Part shown: positions 10,980 to 20,769 of the stretch, piece by piece
Layout of the letters: each line of letters starts with the position of its first letter
Numbering within the stretch: position 1 is the stretch's first letter
Origin: Planctomycetaceae bacterium
GTDB lineage: Bacteria; Planctomycetota; Planctomycetia; Planctomycetales; Planctomycetaceae
Direction of reading: 5' to 3'
Assembly: GCA_024742875.1 (NCBI GenBank)
Contig: JANSXP010000005.1
Coordinates: 62,001 to 126,000 of the forward strand
DNA: 64,000 nt
Notes under the pieces: generated by a model
Told to the model about the DNA's origin: nothing
Database searches by the model: none
The model's input: the letters and a program-made list of their open reading frames with translations, nothing else
Translations under genes and position numbers: made by a program

Positions 10980-11378
10980 GTGCCGGTCAGAATGGAACTG
11001 ACACGAGTCATCGTGTCTGAAATCAACGATCAACAGGCCATCTACCTCACAGAGAAAGATGGCGACCGACGGTTCCCGATTCTCATCGGAGAGTTCGAAG
11101 CGCAGATCATCAATCGCCGCCTGCTGGAAGAACGTCCGTTTCGCCCGCTGACGCACGATCTGCTGCGTCTGGTGATTGAAGGGCTGGACGGTGAACCCAC
11201 AGAAGTCGTCATCACCGAAATGAAGGATCACACGTACTACGCGGTGCTGAAGATTCAGCGTGGCGATCAGGAACTGGAAATCGACTGTCGCCCCAGCGAT
11301 GCCATCGCGCTGTCCGTCCACTACGAACCGCCACTGCCCATCTACGTGTCCGAAGACGTGCTTAACGAAGTCAGCTGA
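10980..11378 (+). CDS. Bifunctional nuclease family protein (BFN, DUF151)
   Basis: 132 residues, a complete BFN domain: MELTRVIVSEINDQQAIYL, RRFPILIGEFEA and the diagnostic DCRPSDAIALSV near residue 105. Plant and bacterial relatives have been reported with RNase and DNase activity; the role in bacteria is unsettled. GTG start with a strong AGGAGG 9 bases upstream. The stop codon overlaps by one base the start of the following secreted protein, so the two are probably co-transcribed and translationally coupled, although their predicted locations differ (cytoplasm versus envelope). Confidence 0.88.
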   Translation: MPVRMELTRVIVSEINDQQAIYLTEKDGDRRFPILIGEFEAQIINRRLLEERPFRPLTHDLLRLVIEGLDGEPTEVVITEMKDHTYYAVLKIQRGDQELEIDCRPSDAIALSVHYEPPLPIYVSEDVLNEVS

Positions 11379-12409
11379 TGATGCGTTCGCCCCTGCAATC
11401 TGTGATGTGTCTGTGCACCATGTGGCTGCTGGCGGTCAACGCCTCGACGTGCCACGCCCAGCGGAGCATCTGGGGGCTGTTTTACCGCAACTACTTCACC
11501 GTAGAAACGACCATCGACCGCACCACCACGGTCACCATTGACGATGGAAAACCCATCGTTAACAAATCGCGGGAAGTGCTGCAGGTTCGCTACGATGTTC
11601 GCCGCCTGCGTCCCACGGAAGTCGTCCTGCTCGCCACGATTCAGAAGTGTCGTCGCATTCCTGTGACTGACGGTGAGGCACAGACCGAGTCACAATCGGC
11701 ACGCACCCAAATCACAGCGGCTGACGAACGACTCACGGCTCGTCTGGAAAAGCTGGAATTTGAAGTGCACATCAGTCCCGATGGCGGCATCAACGACATC
11801 AAAGTGCCGGCCGAATTCTATCGCCAGCTCGATGCCGCCCGGTTGTCTTCACAATCCGTTCTGCAGTCCACGCTCACCAAAGCCACCATCTCTTCCTGGC
11901 TGGCGCGCCCCTTCTGGATGGTGACCGATGTGGGGCGATACGAATCAGACAATGAATGGCAGCAGATAGACGAAGTGTCCATGGGACTGCTCGGTCAGAT
12001 CCGCACGCTCGTAACCTGTGCGGTCACGGATGTCGAAGAGCAGAAAGCCAGCGTGGCCATCACAGGCAAGTCACGACACATCAGCCCCGTCAACCTCAGC
12101 GCCGAAAATGGTCAGATCGCCTTCACCGACCTGAAAGTCACGGCCTCCGATTTCGACGGAGAGGCCGTGATGATTCGCGAAAGCGACCAGATCGACGAGC
12201 GGACTGAGCGCCCCGCCCAGCGGCCATGGTTTGAGTCGATGACTCTGCGTTGGAATGTTGAGGGCGAGACACGCGCCAGGACACAAAATGGCGGTCGCCG
12301 GATTGTGTTCCAGCAAAAGCGAACGGAGTCCTCCCGACTGTTGCCCGACTACTATGTCGGCAACCTGCCGCTGTTTCGCGCGCCTCGTGAACTGCAGGTG
12401 CCGCAGTAG
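11378..12409 (+). CDS. Secreted protein of unknown function
   Basis: 343 residues with an N-terminal signal peptide (hydrophobic core about residues 9-22, ending near CHAQR). The rest is mixed alpha/beta without motifs I recognise. It has the polarity pattern of a secreted beta-rich protein: ITIDDGKPI-like strands and a central LEKLEFEVHISPDGGINDIKVP stretch, quoted only to show the alternating pattern. Its start overlaps the stop of the bifunctional nuclease gene by one base. It may belong to one of the planctomycete secreted DUF families, but I cannot name one with confidence. Confidence 0.7.
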   Translation: MMRSPLQSVMCLCTMWLLAVNASTCHAQRSIWGLFYRNYFTVETTIDRTTTVTIDDGKPIVNKSREVLQVRYDVRRLRPTEVVLLATIQKCRRIPVTDGEAQTESQSARTQITAADERLTARLEKLEFEVHISPDGGINDIKVPAEFYRQLDAARLSSQSVLQSTLTKATISSWLARPFWMVTDVGRYESDNEWQQIDEVSMGLLGQIRTLVTCAVTDVEEQKASVAITGKSRHISPVNLSAENGQIAFTDLKVTASDFDGEAVMIRESDQIDERTERPAQRPWFESMTLRWNVEGETRARTQNGGRRIVFQQKRTESSRLLPDYYVGNLPLFRAPRELQVPQ

Positions 12410-12819
12410 CAGGCCGGGGTAATCACCACGGCCGGAGCCCCACTCGCGTGCAGGCGGGGCCACAACGTTGGGTTCTTGCCATGCGTATTGCCCCGAAGCT
12501 CCGCGAATTGCTGGACAGCGGGAGCTGATTCGGCTGGCAAAATGACGTACCACTTTGCCAGCAAGACCGGCGCACAGAGCGCTGTATTCGGTGGACGTCC
12601 ATCCCGTCAGATAACGCTGGCCAATCCAAACTGCCACCGATTTTGGCCTGCAAATTGGCCTGCGAATGCAACTCCATGCTATTGCAGGCCTACGTGCAAT
12701 TGTACGCGTCCGGTCCCAACGATCTCCGAAGGTTCCCATTCTTTCTGTGCCGTACTGCGCTACTGAACTCTCGTCATCCCATTCCCAGGTTTCATCTTCT
12801 GCGGAAACTGGAATCCCAA
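12410..12819. other. Intergenic region before the first DUF1559 gene
   Basis: 410 bases with no supported gene. A perfect 9-bp inverted repeat (arms 12533-12541 and 12554-12562, 12-base loop) lies about 124 bases after the preceding stop. It lacks a T-run, so it is a weak terminator candidate at best. The promoter for the DUF1559 gene should lie in the last 200 bases. Confidence 0.55.
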
Positions 12820-13836
12820 ATGAACAAAGCTCGCTCCCCACGTGGTTTTACGCTGATTGAACTTCTGGTCGTCATCGCCATCATTGCCATACTGATCGCC
12901 CTGCTGCTGCCAGCCGTGCAGCAGGCGCGTGAGGCGGCACGTCGCACACAGTGTCGCAACAATCTCAAACAGTTTGGTCTGGCATTTCACAACTACCACG
13001 ATGTGGCCAACGTCTTCCCATATGCCAGCACATTTTCCGACGGCCCCGATGCGAACGATCGCGGCGAGACCTATCTGCGGTCTGCCGGACGGAGTTGCTG
13101 GTTCCGCCTGCTGCTCCCCTATCTGGAACAGTCCGCCCTGCACGCCGCCCTTGATGGCAGTCACGGGGCCAATCATGAATCCAGCGGCAATCGCGCGCTG
13201 ATCGCCGGCCGCTTTTTTGAAGTCGCCAGTTGCCCCAGCAATCCTCTGGCTGGCACGGGGCGGACAGTCAGCAACGGTCTGTTTGTCGATGTTTCCGTCC
13301 CGGCACAGGGTGGCATGTATCGCCCCAGCGGAGGCCCCTGTCGCAACGACGCCGGCAACCTGGACTGCCAGCAGAACCCGGATTCCGCAACACCCGGCGG
13401 ATTCAACTTCTGCAGCAGGAACCTCGGCGGCACAGAAGGTGGCTGGCGACGCCCCCACCGCAATTCGTCCGCCACCCGCGGCGTGTTTGCTCGCGGCGTT
13501 TCGCGGACTCGGATTCGGGACATCACCGACGGCACGTCCAACACGATCATGCTTGGTGAAGCCAAAGCCCACTACAATCCCTACGGCAGCGTCTGGGCTC
13601 AGAATGTGCCCGCCAGTATGTTCCACGTGAGAATCAACAGCTCATTTCTGAAGGCGGTGGAAGAAACCGGTTCGGTCTCGTGGGCACGCGCTTCCGGATA
13701 TTCCAGCTACCACACTGGTGGAGCTCAGTTCCTGCTGGCTGATGGATCCGTGCGATTTCTTGCTGAATCCATCGACTACCAAACATACTGTCACCTGGGA
13801 GACCGCATGGACGGTGTACCTCTGGGAGAATTCTAA
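12820..13836 (+). CDS. DUF1559 prepilin-like protein (copy 1)
   Basis: 338 residues. The type IV pilin-like N-terminus is clear: [20 protein letters not shown], with the expected prepilin peptidase cut after Gly and Glu at +5. It continues with [23 protein letters not shown], the hallmark of planctomycete DUF1559 proteins. The C-terminus has the typical DGSVRFL and a final GEF. The role is unknown; these are thought to be envelope pseudopilins or surface proteins and occur in very many copies per genome. The start was chosen at MNKARSPRGF, because the open frame upstream is not coding-like. It is followed by a small lipoprotein on the same strand, the same pairing as at 32629-34267. Confidence 0.93.
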   Translation: MNKARSPRGFTLIELLVVIAIIAILIALLLPAVQQAREAARRTQCRNNLKQFGLAFHNYHDVANVFPYASTFSDGPDANDRGETYLRSAGRSCWFRLLLPYLEQSALHAALDGSHGANHESSGNRALIAGRFFEVASCPSNPLAGTGRTVSNGLFVDVSVPAQGGMYRPSGGPCRNDAGNLDCQQNPDSATPGGFNFCSRNLGGTEGGWRRPHRNSSATRGVFARGVSRTRIRDITDGTSNTIMLGEAKAHYNPYGSVWAQNVPASMFHVRINSSFLKAVEETGSVSWARASGYSSYHTGGAQFLLADGSVRFLAESIDYQTYCHLGDRMDGVPLGEF

Positions 13837-14067
13837 AGGTCCCGGCAGGCACTGCGAGAACGAACCGGCACGCAGCCATTGCCTGCGAAGAACCGCTGCG
13901 ACGGGCACGACGGAAAAGCGCGACGGAAAAGCGTGAAGCAGTACGCGAAGAAGTGCACCTGTCCGAGGCCCGTCCCTTCTGCCCATCGGCTTGCCCATCG
14001 GTGCAGTCACGCCCCGGGTGCAGCGCAGGATGTCTATTCAATTCCCTTTTTTCGTGAATCAGGAACC

Positions 14068-14496
14068 ATGAATCACGCAGGAATCTGCCGCCCACTGATC
14101 GAGCTTGCGCTGCTGCTGGCAACAACTGCCGGATGTGAAAACACGGCCCCGGGACTGGTTCCGGCCACCGCCAGCGTCACTCTCGACGGACGTCCGCTCG
14201 CCTCAGGATCCGTCACCTTATACCACCAGAACATGGCCGCTGGCACAGGTCAGATTGTCGATGGCACGTGCCACCTGAACCAGTCAACCAACACGCGGGG
14301 GGTTGCTCCAGGCCACTATCAGGCGGCCGTGCAGTGTTGGGAGGTCCCGCCGCATGCCGTTCAGCCCGACGGAACCATCGGTGGTCCGGGGCGTTCGTTC
14401 ATCCCGGACAGGTACACGTCGGCTGTGACTTCCGGACTGAGTGTCGACATTGGCAACCAGGCGACGGATTTTGAGCTCCAGTTGCTCAGCAAGTAG
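14068..14496 (+). CDS. Small lipoprotein paired with DUF1559
   Basis: 142 residues. The signal peptide ends in a lipobox (ATTAGC), with lipidation expected at the first Cys. The mature part starts ASVTLDGRPLASGSVTLY and looks like one carboxypeptidase-regulatory-like, transthyretin-type beta-sandwich domain, as in other planctomycete lipoproteins beside DUF1559 genes. An AGGA ribosome site lies just upstream of the ATG. It lies 231 bases after the DUF1559 gene. A short 7-bp hairpin (14522-14539) follows the stop without a T-run. The function is unknown; it is presumably anchored in the cell envelope. Confidence 0.78.
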   Translation: MNHAGICRPLIELALLLATTAGCENTAPGLVPATASVTLDGRPLASGSVTLYHQNMAAGTGQIVDGTCHLNQSTNTRGVAPGHYQAAVQCWEVPPHAVQPDGTIGGPGRSFIPDRYTSAVTSGLSVDIGNQATDFELQLLSK

Positions 14497-14642
14497 GCGT
14501 TTTCCGGGGTCAGCGCTGTCCTGCCGCCAAACGGCGGCACGTTCGTCGACAGGAATATTGGCAAATCCGGCCAGGAAGCAATAATCGAAGACAGCGACTC
14601 ACTTCGCGATTCGTGTTCGACGGCCTCCCTGATGGGTTTTCC

Positions 14643-15335
14643 ATGCCTTCACCGCAGCAACTTCCTGCCGACTTCAGCAACATCGTGCGACTGTTTCCCC
14701 TGGGAGACCTGGTGGCGTTTCCGTCAAACGTGCTGCCGCTGCACATTTTTGAAAGCCGCTATCGGGAGATGTTCGAAGATGCGATTGCGGGCGATCAGCT
14801 GATTGCGATGGCCACACTTGTCCCCGGTCACAGCGACGAATACTACACGCGGCCCCCCGTGCATCCCACCATTTGCATCGGGCGCATCATGGGACACGAA
14901 ACCACGGCCAAAGGGACGTACGAATTTCTACTGCTGGGCGTCTCTCGGGCGCGAATTGAGAATGAAGTTGAACCCATTCGCTCCTTTCGGGAAGCCAGGG
15001 TGAGGCTGCTGGAAGACGCACTTGATGCCTCGCCGAGTGAGCAGCAGGATCTGATGGCTTCGCTGACGTCGGTGCTGAAAGACCGCTTCCCGGAAGCCAA
15101 GCAACTGCTGGATGTCATCTCGTCAGGACACTTCGAACTACCCGCAATGACGGATTTCCTCGCCTTTCAGTTACCGCTGTCGACCGATGAAAAACTGTAT
15201 CTGCTCAGTGAAACGAGTGTGACCCGTCGCGCGTTAAAACTGCTGGAGCACTGCGACCGGGACCGACGCCGCACAGCACGGCCCTCCAGCCCCGGAGAGG
15301 GGCGTGCTGGCTTTCCGGACTTCAGCAACAATTAG
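14643..15335 (+). CDS. LON substrate-binding domain protein
   Basis: About 230 residues consisting mainly of one LON N-terminal domain (PF02190 type): VRLFPLGDLVAFPSNVLPLHIFESRYREM at the start, shown in shorter form as FPLGDLVAFPSNVLPLHIFE, then GRIMGHETT and LLGVSRARI. There is no AAA+ or protease domain, so it is one of the free-standing LON-domain proteins; their role is not established and could be substrate recognition. The ATG at 14643 is chosen. A GTG at 14613 would add ten residues and cannot be excluded. The last 20 residues are charged and low-complexity. It converges with the glycosidase gene, whose stop is 15 bases away. Confidence 0.85.
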   Translation: MPSPQQLPADFSNIVRLFPLGDLVAFPSNVLPLHIFESRYREMFEDAIAGDQLIAMATLVPGHSDEYYTRPPVHPTICIGRIMGHETTAKGTYEFLLLGVSRARIENEVEPIRSFREARVRLLEDALDASPSEQQDLMASLTSVLKDRFPEAKQLLDVISSGHFELPAMTDFLAFQLPLSTDEKLYLLSETSVTRRALKLLEHCDRDRRRTARPSSPGEGRAGFPDFSNN

Positions 15336-15350
15336 CGGGCAGCCCAGTCC

Positions 15351-17195
15351 CTATTTCTCTTTGATGTAGCGGATGTCGTCCAGGTAGAAGCGAACTGCCT
15401 TGCCCTGTCCAGCCAGCGACCAGCCAAAGCCTGTCTTGATCCGACGCAGATCCAGTCCTTCCAGTGGCAACTGATACCTGGTCCACTTTTTCGTCAGCCG
15501 CACATTCTTCAGTTCGCCTTTGGCCGTATCGCGATAAGGCTGATTGCCATCCAGCACGCCAATGACGAAATTAACCGTCTCACCGCCGACGTCCCCTCGT
15601 GCGTAAAACTCGAGGTGAGTGGCTCCCGTCAGATTAGCGCCGCCTGGCTTCAGGCCGTCCCAGTCTTCAGCGGGCGACTGCCACAGCACACCTCCCCATG
15701 CGGCCGCGTTGTTGTACTCCGCCTGCAGACACGTGCTGCCGCTGTGTGGGTTGTCAGAAGATGCCAGTTCCATTTTGACAGCCGCCGCATTGCCCATATA
15801 TCCAGACGGCACATACACGCTGCCCGGACTGCCGTCAGCATAAACGACATACGGCAGCTCTGCCTGGGGCATGACCGAATCCAGCTTCATGGGAGCCGCC
15901 ACGTGCAGCGTCACGTTGGCCACAGCCGCGCTGCCATCGGGGTCACGGACATAGGCAAACAGCCGATATCCGCCGCCCCCTTCCGGCATAGTAACCGTCG
16001 CCTTCGCGCCCTGAGCCACCACGGCCTGTTTCACAACAGACTCAGATTCCTGCGGATCACCGCCGGCGCCAATGGTTCCGGAATCTGATCGCAGCACCCA
16101 GTCAATTTCCAGTTTTGCATCCTCTGGATCACTCACGCTCAGTGTGGCCTGCACGACAGTCCCGGGCTTCAGCGAACCACTCGGCTGCACCTGGAGAGAC
16201 TGAATCTGCGGGCAGCGGTTGGCCGGCGGCTGGCCGGTCCACAGCGTCGACATCGTCTCGGCCGCCGCCAGGCGACTTCCATCGGGCAGCAGCATGCCAA
16301 ACCAGGTGGCCGTCGTTTCCTGCTTGTGCCCCCACAAGAAAGCAAAGGTCCCCAGACAAGCGTCCGACCGCTTCACGGCGTTAGCTCGGTAACCTTTGGC
16401 GTAGAACTCTCCTTTGGCCGTGCTCGTCCACTCCTCAGGAGATCCCCAGGCCGTGGCTCCCACCTCCCAGGGCCCCAGCGGACCGTGTTCCGTGATAATA
16501 AACGGACGCGTTCCGCCCGCCTTCAGGTAACGCGCGCCCACCGTTTCCACACCACCGTAGGAATTGATGCCCACGATATCGATGTCCGGGCAGAACCGCT
16601 CAATGGCTGCCACCTTGTTCTCGCCACCGCCCAGTTCGGCGATCACCGTCATGGTGGGGTGATTGGGATCGAGGCGCTTGATCTCGCGGGCCACCTCGTT
16701 GACGGCTTTCCAGACGGCCGGGTCGTTACCTTCGCCTTCCATCTCGTTGCCCACGCCCCACATCAGCAGCGCGGGATGATCTCTGTGCTGACGGACGAAC
16801 GCCAGCTTCTCTTTCAGCTGTTTCTGCACGGCAGCGGGGTTCTCGTAATCAAACCCATGCCGCTGATGTCCCAGCCAGAGGCCAGCGCAGACTTTCAGTC
16901 CATGACGCTCCGCTTCATCCAGCACGGGCCCCAGTTTGTCGCTCGCCCAGGTACGAATCGTATTGCCGCCGGCGGCCGCCAGTTCGGGCAGATACGTGTC
17001 GCCTCCCACGCCTTTGATCCGCATGGGCTGACCGTTGCAGATCAGCTGGAAAGCGCCCTCGGTTTTCTGCACGAGAACCCGGGAGGCCTGCGGAGCGGCT
17101 GTCGCTGTGGCAGACGATGCGGCGACCAGACCACACACAGCGGTCAGCAGGCAGACACGAATCAGAACAGCAGGTTGAGACAGTCGGTGAATCAT
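15351..17195 (-). CDS. Secreted glycoside hydrolase, clan GH-A type, with C-terminal carbohydrate-binding-like domain
   Basis: 614 residues with a signal peptide to about residue 35. A TIM barrel spans about 40-300. WGVGNEMEGEG places the acid/base Glu at 151 in the NE motif of clan GH-A, and IITEHGPLG places the probable nucleophile at Glu236. The barrel resembles the GH2 catalytic domain without its beta-sandwich partners. Residues from about 300 form an Ig-like linker. Residues from about 440 to the end have a galactose-binding-like jelly-roll pattern. The ATG at 17195 follows a TTG codon; ATG is preferred. It is the last gene of a probable operon with the 1140-residue protein and the symporter. 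The substrate is probably a glycan or oligosaccharide; no specificity is claimed. Confidence 0.85.
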   Translation of the reverse strand: MIHRLSQPAVLIRVCLLTAVCGLVAASSATATAAPQASRVLVQKTEGAFQLICNGQPMRIKGVGGDTYLPELAAAGGNTIRTWASDKLGPVLDEAERHGLKVCAGLWLGHQRHGFDYENPAAVQKQLKEKLAFVRQHRDHPALLMWGVGNEMEGEGNDPAVWKAVNEVAREIKRLDPNHPTMTVIAELGGGENKVAAIERFCPDIDIVGINSYGGVETVGARYLKAGGTRPFIITEHGPLGPWEVGATAWGSPEEWTSTAKGEFYAKGYRANAVKRSDACLGTFAFLWGHKQETTATWFGMLLPDGSRLAAAETMSTLWTGQPPANRCPQIQSLQVQPSGSLKPGTVVQATLSVSDPEDAKLEIDWVLRSDSGTIGAGGDPQESESVVKQAVVAQGAKATVTMPEGGGGYRLFAYVRDPDGSAAVANVTLHVAAPMKLDSVMPQAELPYVVYADGSPGSVYVPSGYMGNAAAVKMELASSDNPHSGSTCLQAEYNNAAAWGGVLWQSPAEDWDGLKPGGANLTGATHLEFYARGDVGGETVNFVIGVLDGNQPYRDTAKGELKNVRLTKKWTRYQLPLEGLDLRRIKTGFGWSLAGQGKAVRFYLDDIRYIKEK

Positions 17196-17285
17196 CAAAT
17201 TTCATCCATTCAGCAGAACAGCACACGGGCGCACTGCAGTGCGCGCCTCTCAATCAATTCAACGAGTTGGCATAACGGGCGCCGG

Positions 17286-20200
17286 CTAACGGCCGCCGGC
17301 ATCCACAAACTGGCAGGCAATCATCGTGATCTGACCGCTGCGGGAAAACAACTGGCGACTCGTGTCTCTGTCCAGCGACAATCCTTCCACAATCGTGGTA
17401 CCGGAGGCCTGCTGCACGCGGATCGTATTTTCGGCTCCCAGATGCAGCACAACGGGTACCTGGCAAATCGTGAAGGCAAACGCCCCGGCGGGAACGTCGA
17501 TCGTTTGCGGCTGCCCGTTAAGACCGCAGAAGGAGAATTCACGAGGCTCAGTGAGCAGTTCGTTGCGATCAAACAGCTGCGGTCGGAAATGCAGGCAGCC
17601 ACCTTCGATGTGTACGCCTACCTCAGCAAATCGGGACAGGATGTCCTCTTTGACCTGCCCCGTCATGCCCGGCTGTTTCACGCCCGCATTTTCCGGAGTG
17701 TGGGAGTACGGATCTGACGGAAAGGCGCCATATTCTGTGGGCGTTTTTTCGGCACCAATGCCGCGTCGCACAGCCTGAAAATGGTGTCTCAGCGCGTCAA
17801 TCGTGTCGGACGATTCACCGCGCTCCACCGCAGCAAAGAAATTTTCCGAAACCGCCAGTCCCAACTTGGAAACCATGTGCCAGTAGATGGACCCCAGTCC
17901 TTCATAGGCGAAGAACGTGCCAGAGCGGCCAGTGAACTGCCGGTGATCAAACAACTCTTCAAACTGCTGCACGAGCGCTTCGCTTTCAGCAGCCGCCGCG
18001 TCACGGTAACGATCGGGCAGATCCAGCAGGGCCTGCTTCAGATCAGCACAGTTGCGGAACCTTCCGTTAAAATGCACGCCTCCACGCACGTCACGGCTGA
18101 CAATGTCTTCATTGCCTTCCTGCAACAGCAGTTGCAGCAGCTCGCTGCTCGTGACGGTTGTGTCATCCACGTTGTTTCTGGCGAGAAACCCGGGCAGCGT
18201 GCGATCAGGGTACAGCATGTAGCTGTCCTGGTTTTCGCGGTACAGCCGACTGGCTCGCAGCGCGTCGAGCAGATTCACGACTTCGGTTGCTGACAGCACG
18301 CCCGCACTGAGCACGGCCACCTGACCTTCGAGCATCTCGTAGAGGTACTCGACCCCCATGCCGTCCCCCGTGTCACGCAGCAGATTGTAAGCGTGGTACA
18401 GTCCGTCATCACGGCGGTTGTTCCGAATGGTGGTTTCCAGATGACGCCGGGCCACGTCAAACAAAGAGCGACACTGCGCGACGGTCAGTTCGACCGTGCG
18501 GCCACTGACACCATCAGTGTAGAGTCGCTGACGGTAGTCGCTGCCCGCGGACGACAGCGCGGTCACGATTTCCAAACGCTGTGCGGCCGTTCTTCGCTGC
18601 TCGGCGGTTGCTGCGCTGGCATGCAGTGCGTCGTGGATCTGCTGAAACAGCGTGGCCACTTCTTCTGACACGCGACACGAATCGTCCGCGTGTTCGGTCA
18701 GCCAGCTGTCCAGAAAACAGAACCAGCGATGCAGATAGCAGGTCGTGACCATCGACAGCCCATACCCAACCAGCGCATTATTGGCATCGTTCCATTCCGG
18801 ACGCTGGGTGTTCAGCCAGATGCCGCCGTCGGGGATAAAGTTGGACAGCTTCGCCAGCGACAGCGTCAGCAGCTTTTCCAGCAGCGTGACGCGATGGATC
18901 GCGTCCGCCTGGTTTCGCAGCAGCTTGCCGTCTGCTCCCAGCTGTTCCACGCGGGTGGAAATGGTCTGTGAGTGAGCCGCGTCAAACTCGATGGTGGCGT
19001 GCGGATCCTGTCGGATCTGTTCGAAGGGCAGAATCCGGTATGGCACGTCGGCATGCACAAATGCAGGCAGTTTGAGCAGTGACGACAGGCCATCCGGATC
19101 CGCCCGGCGATTCCATTCGAGCAGTTTCAGCAGGTAAATGATCTGGTGATCGCCCCAATAGCCAATGTTGGCCCAGGGATCTTCCGGCGAAGGTTCTTCC
19201 CATTCGAACCCGCCTTTGGTAACGCGGTACGGGTTGTAGCCGTCTGCCGTGGTGGCATTCAGAAAACGACAGATCATGGCCGGAGAGAACTCAGGAAACG
19301 AAACGGCCAGTGCCTCCCAGTTCTGGAAGATATCCCGCCAGTTGCCCTGATAGTCCAGGTTGGTGCGGCCATTTTCCGATCGCAAATGAATGGCAAAGCG
19401 ATTCCACGGCCGAGTCGGATCGCCATGACGCCGGCTGAACGCCAGCGGCAGGTACTCGGTCGTCAGGCGAATCAGGTCGTAGTCATTGGTGGCATAAGCA
19501 GCTTCGCGAAGAGCGGCCACGGTCAGCGGCTCGGGAAGATCCTGCAGCTGCGCTTGCACACGATCCCACGCCTGGGCATTGAAGCTCCTGACATGCGAAC
19601 GGAAATCATTGGCATCAATTTCGTAGTCATTCAGTGGGATGCCACCGCGCATCACATTGAAAACCGTGTTCGACAGATGACGATTCGCTCGGCGAGGGTT
19701 GGCACCGCACTGCAGCGCATCGGCGGAAGAGACGATCTTCAGAAAATCGCGGCGCCCCCCATCCACGTCCGCGCGAACCGCCTGATGCGGATCGGCCGTA
19801 GATTTCAGCCAGCTGTCCAGATTGATGACGTTGGTGTGATCCTGCGCCAACTCGGCCACGACCTGCCATTCACGTGATTCTCCCGGCGCCAGTTGCAGCG
19901 ACTGCTTCACCAGATAGGCGCCCGCCCGTCCACGCACGACCGATTCCGATGTGATATCCGCGCCGTGGCGGAATGCGGCCAGCTGTTCGGTGGACAGAAG
20001 TACGGCTTCCGGTGTCAGGCCGGTCTGCCACACAGTGGTGGCCTTCAGTCCTTCACTGGGTTCTGCGCGGTCCGTGGGAATTGAGCTCAGGTAGAACAGC
20101 CCCAGACTGGAGCCAGCCAGCCGCTCGCTCTTCTTGTAAGCATTGGCGAGGTTGCTGAACCGCATCATGAAATCGCTGCCCACTCCGTAGGGCAGGACAT

Positions 20201-20708
20201 TCTGCAGTCCGTCCAGCAGTTCCAGCGAGCGAGACTGATCCCCCGTGTTCTCCAGACGGCAGGAACGGACGAAGCCAAATTTCTCGCTGAACGCCCACTG
20301 ATAGCGGAAGGTGAGCCCCAGTGACTCGTGCACTTCTTCAAACACCAGCCGGTCGCCCAGCGGCGTTTTGTACAAAAAGCGGCGTACGGCATCCGTGCCG
20401 GCCGCATGCGCTGCAAACGGTTGCCAGATGTCAGCATCTTCGTAATGGACTCGGATCAATGTCGTCGAACCTGTTGCGGAACGAGCCACCGAAAGCTGAT
20501 CATCTGACGCATACGGAAACAGCGCATTATCGGGATCGCAGCGGCCAGCCGTCAGAGCTCCATAGCTGGACACAAACATCCAGTGATCACTGGCACCCAC
20601 CAGCGACATAAAGAACTCGGGCATGAGATGGCTGTCGGAAATCCGAAAATAGGTTTCACCGTCGAGGGAAACATACTCCCGGGGTACCTCTGCGATTGTC
20701 TGTGCCAT
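17286..20708 (-). CDS. Large conserved protein of unknown function in the sugar locus
   Basis: 1140 residues without signal peptide or membrane segment, so cytoplasmic. I do not recognise the family. The N-terminal quarter (EYVSLDGETYFRIS, DHWMFVSSYGALTAGR, ALFPYASDD) reads as beta-rich. From about residue 380 it is mainly helical with aromatic-rich motifs: LDYQGNWRDIFQNWEAL, WANIGYWGDHQIIYLLKLLE and TQRPEWNDANNALVGYG. A beta-sandwich followed by an alpha/alpha-barrel is the layout of several sugar phosphorylases and inverting glycosidases, so a role on imported oligosaccharides is inferred from layout and context only. The stop lies 90 bases before the GH-A gene and the start 143 bases after the symporter. 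The two minus-strand neighbours and the divergent lacI support shared control. Confidence 0.75.
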   Translation of the reverse strand: MAQTIAEVPREYVSLDGETYFRISDSHLMPEFFMSLVGASDHWMFVSSYGALTAGRCDPDNALFPYASDDQLSVARSATGSTTLIRVHYEDADIWQPFAAHAAGTDAVRRFLYKTPLGDRLVFEEVHESLGLTFRYQWAFSEKFGFVRSCRLENTGDQSRSLELLDGLQNVLPYGVGSDFMMRFSNLANAYKKSERLAGSSLGLFYLSSIPTDRAEPSEGLKATTVWQTGLTPEAVLLSTEQLAAFRHGADITSESVVRGRAGAYLVKQSLQLAPGESREWQVVAELAQDHTNVINLDSWLKSTADPHQAVRADVDGGRRDFLKIVSSADALQCGANPRRANRHLSNTVFNVMRGGIPLNDYEIDANDFRSHVRSFNAQAWDRVQAQLQDLPEPLTVAALREAAYATNDYDLIRLTTEYLPLAFSRRHGDPTRPWNRFAIHLRSENGRTNLDYQGNWRDIFQNWEALAVSFPEFSPAMICRFLNATTADGYNPYRVTKGGFEWEEPSPEDPWANIGYWGDHQIIYLLKLLEWNRRADPDGLSSLLKLPAFVHADVPYRILPFEQIRQDPHATIEFDAAHSQTISTRVEQLGADGKLLRNQADAIHRVTLLEKLLTLSLAKLSNFIPDGGIWLNTQRPEWNDANNALVGYGLSMVTTCYLHRWFCFLDSWLTEHADDSCRVSEEVATLFQQIHDALHASAATAEQRRTAAQRLEIVTALSSAGSDYRQRLYTDGVSGRTVELTVAQCRSLFDVARRHLETTIRNNRRDDGLYHAYNLLRDTGDGMGVEYLYEMLEGQVAVLSAGVLSATEVVNLLDALRASRLYRENQDSYMLYPDRTLPGFLARNNVDDTTVTSSELLQLLLQEGNEDIVSRDVRGGVHFNGRFRNCADLKQALLDLPDRYRDAAAAESEALVQQFEELFDHRQFTGRSGTFFAYEGLGSIYWHMVSKLGLAVSENFFAAVERGESSDTIDALRHHFQAVRRGIGAEKTPTEYGAFPSDPYSHTPENAGVKQPGMTGQVKEDILSRFAEVGVHIEGGCLHFRPQLFDRNELLTEPREFSFCGLNGQPQTIDVPAGAFAFTICQVPVVLHLGAENTIRVQQASGTTIVEGLSLDRDTSRQLFSRSGQITMIACQFVDAGGR

Positions 20709-20769
20709 TTTTCAGAAGTTGTAAATCGAAGTCGTTGTTGAACTGGGAAACGTTGAGTCTGTGAGTTGT

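Noticed and set aside
16326-17717. 463-residue plus-strand open frame over the GH-A and 1140-residue genes
   Set aside because: It spans the ends of two real minus-strand genes and the gap between them, which no true gene would do.
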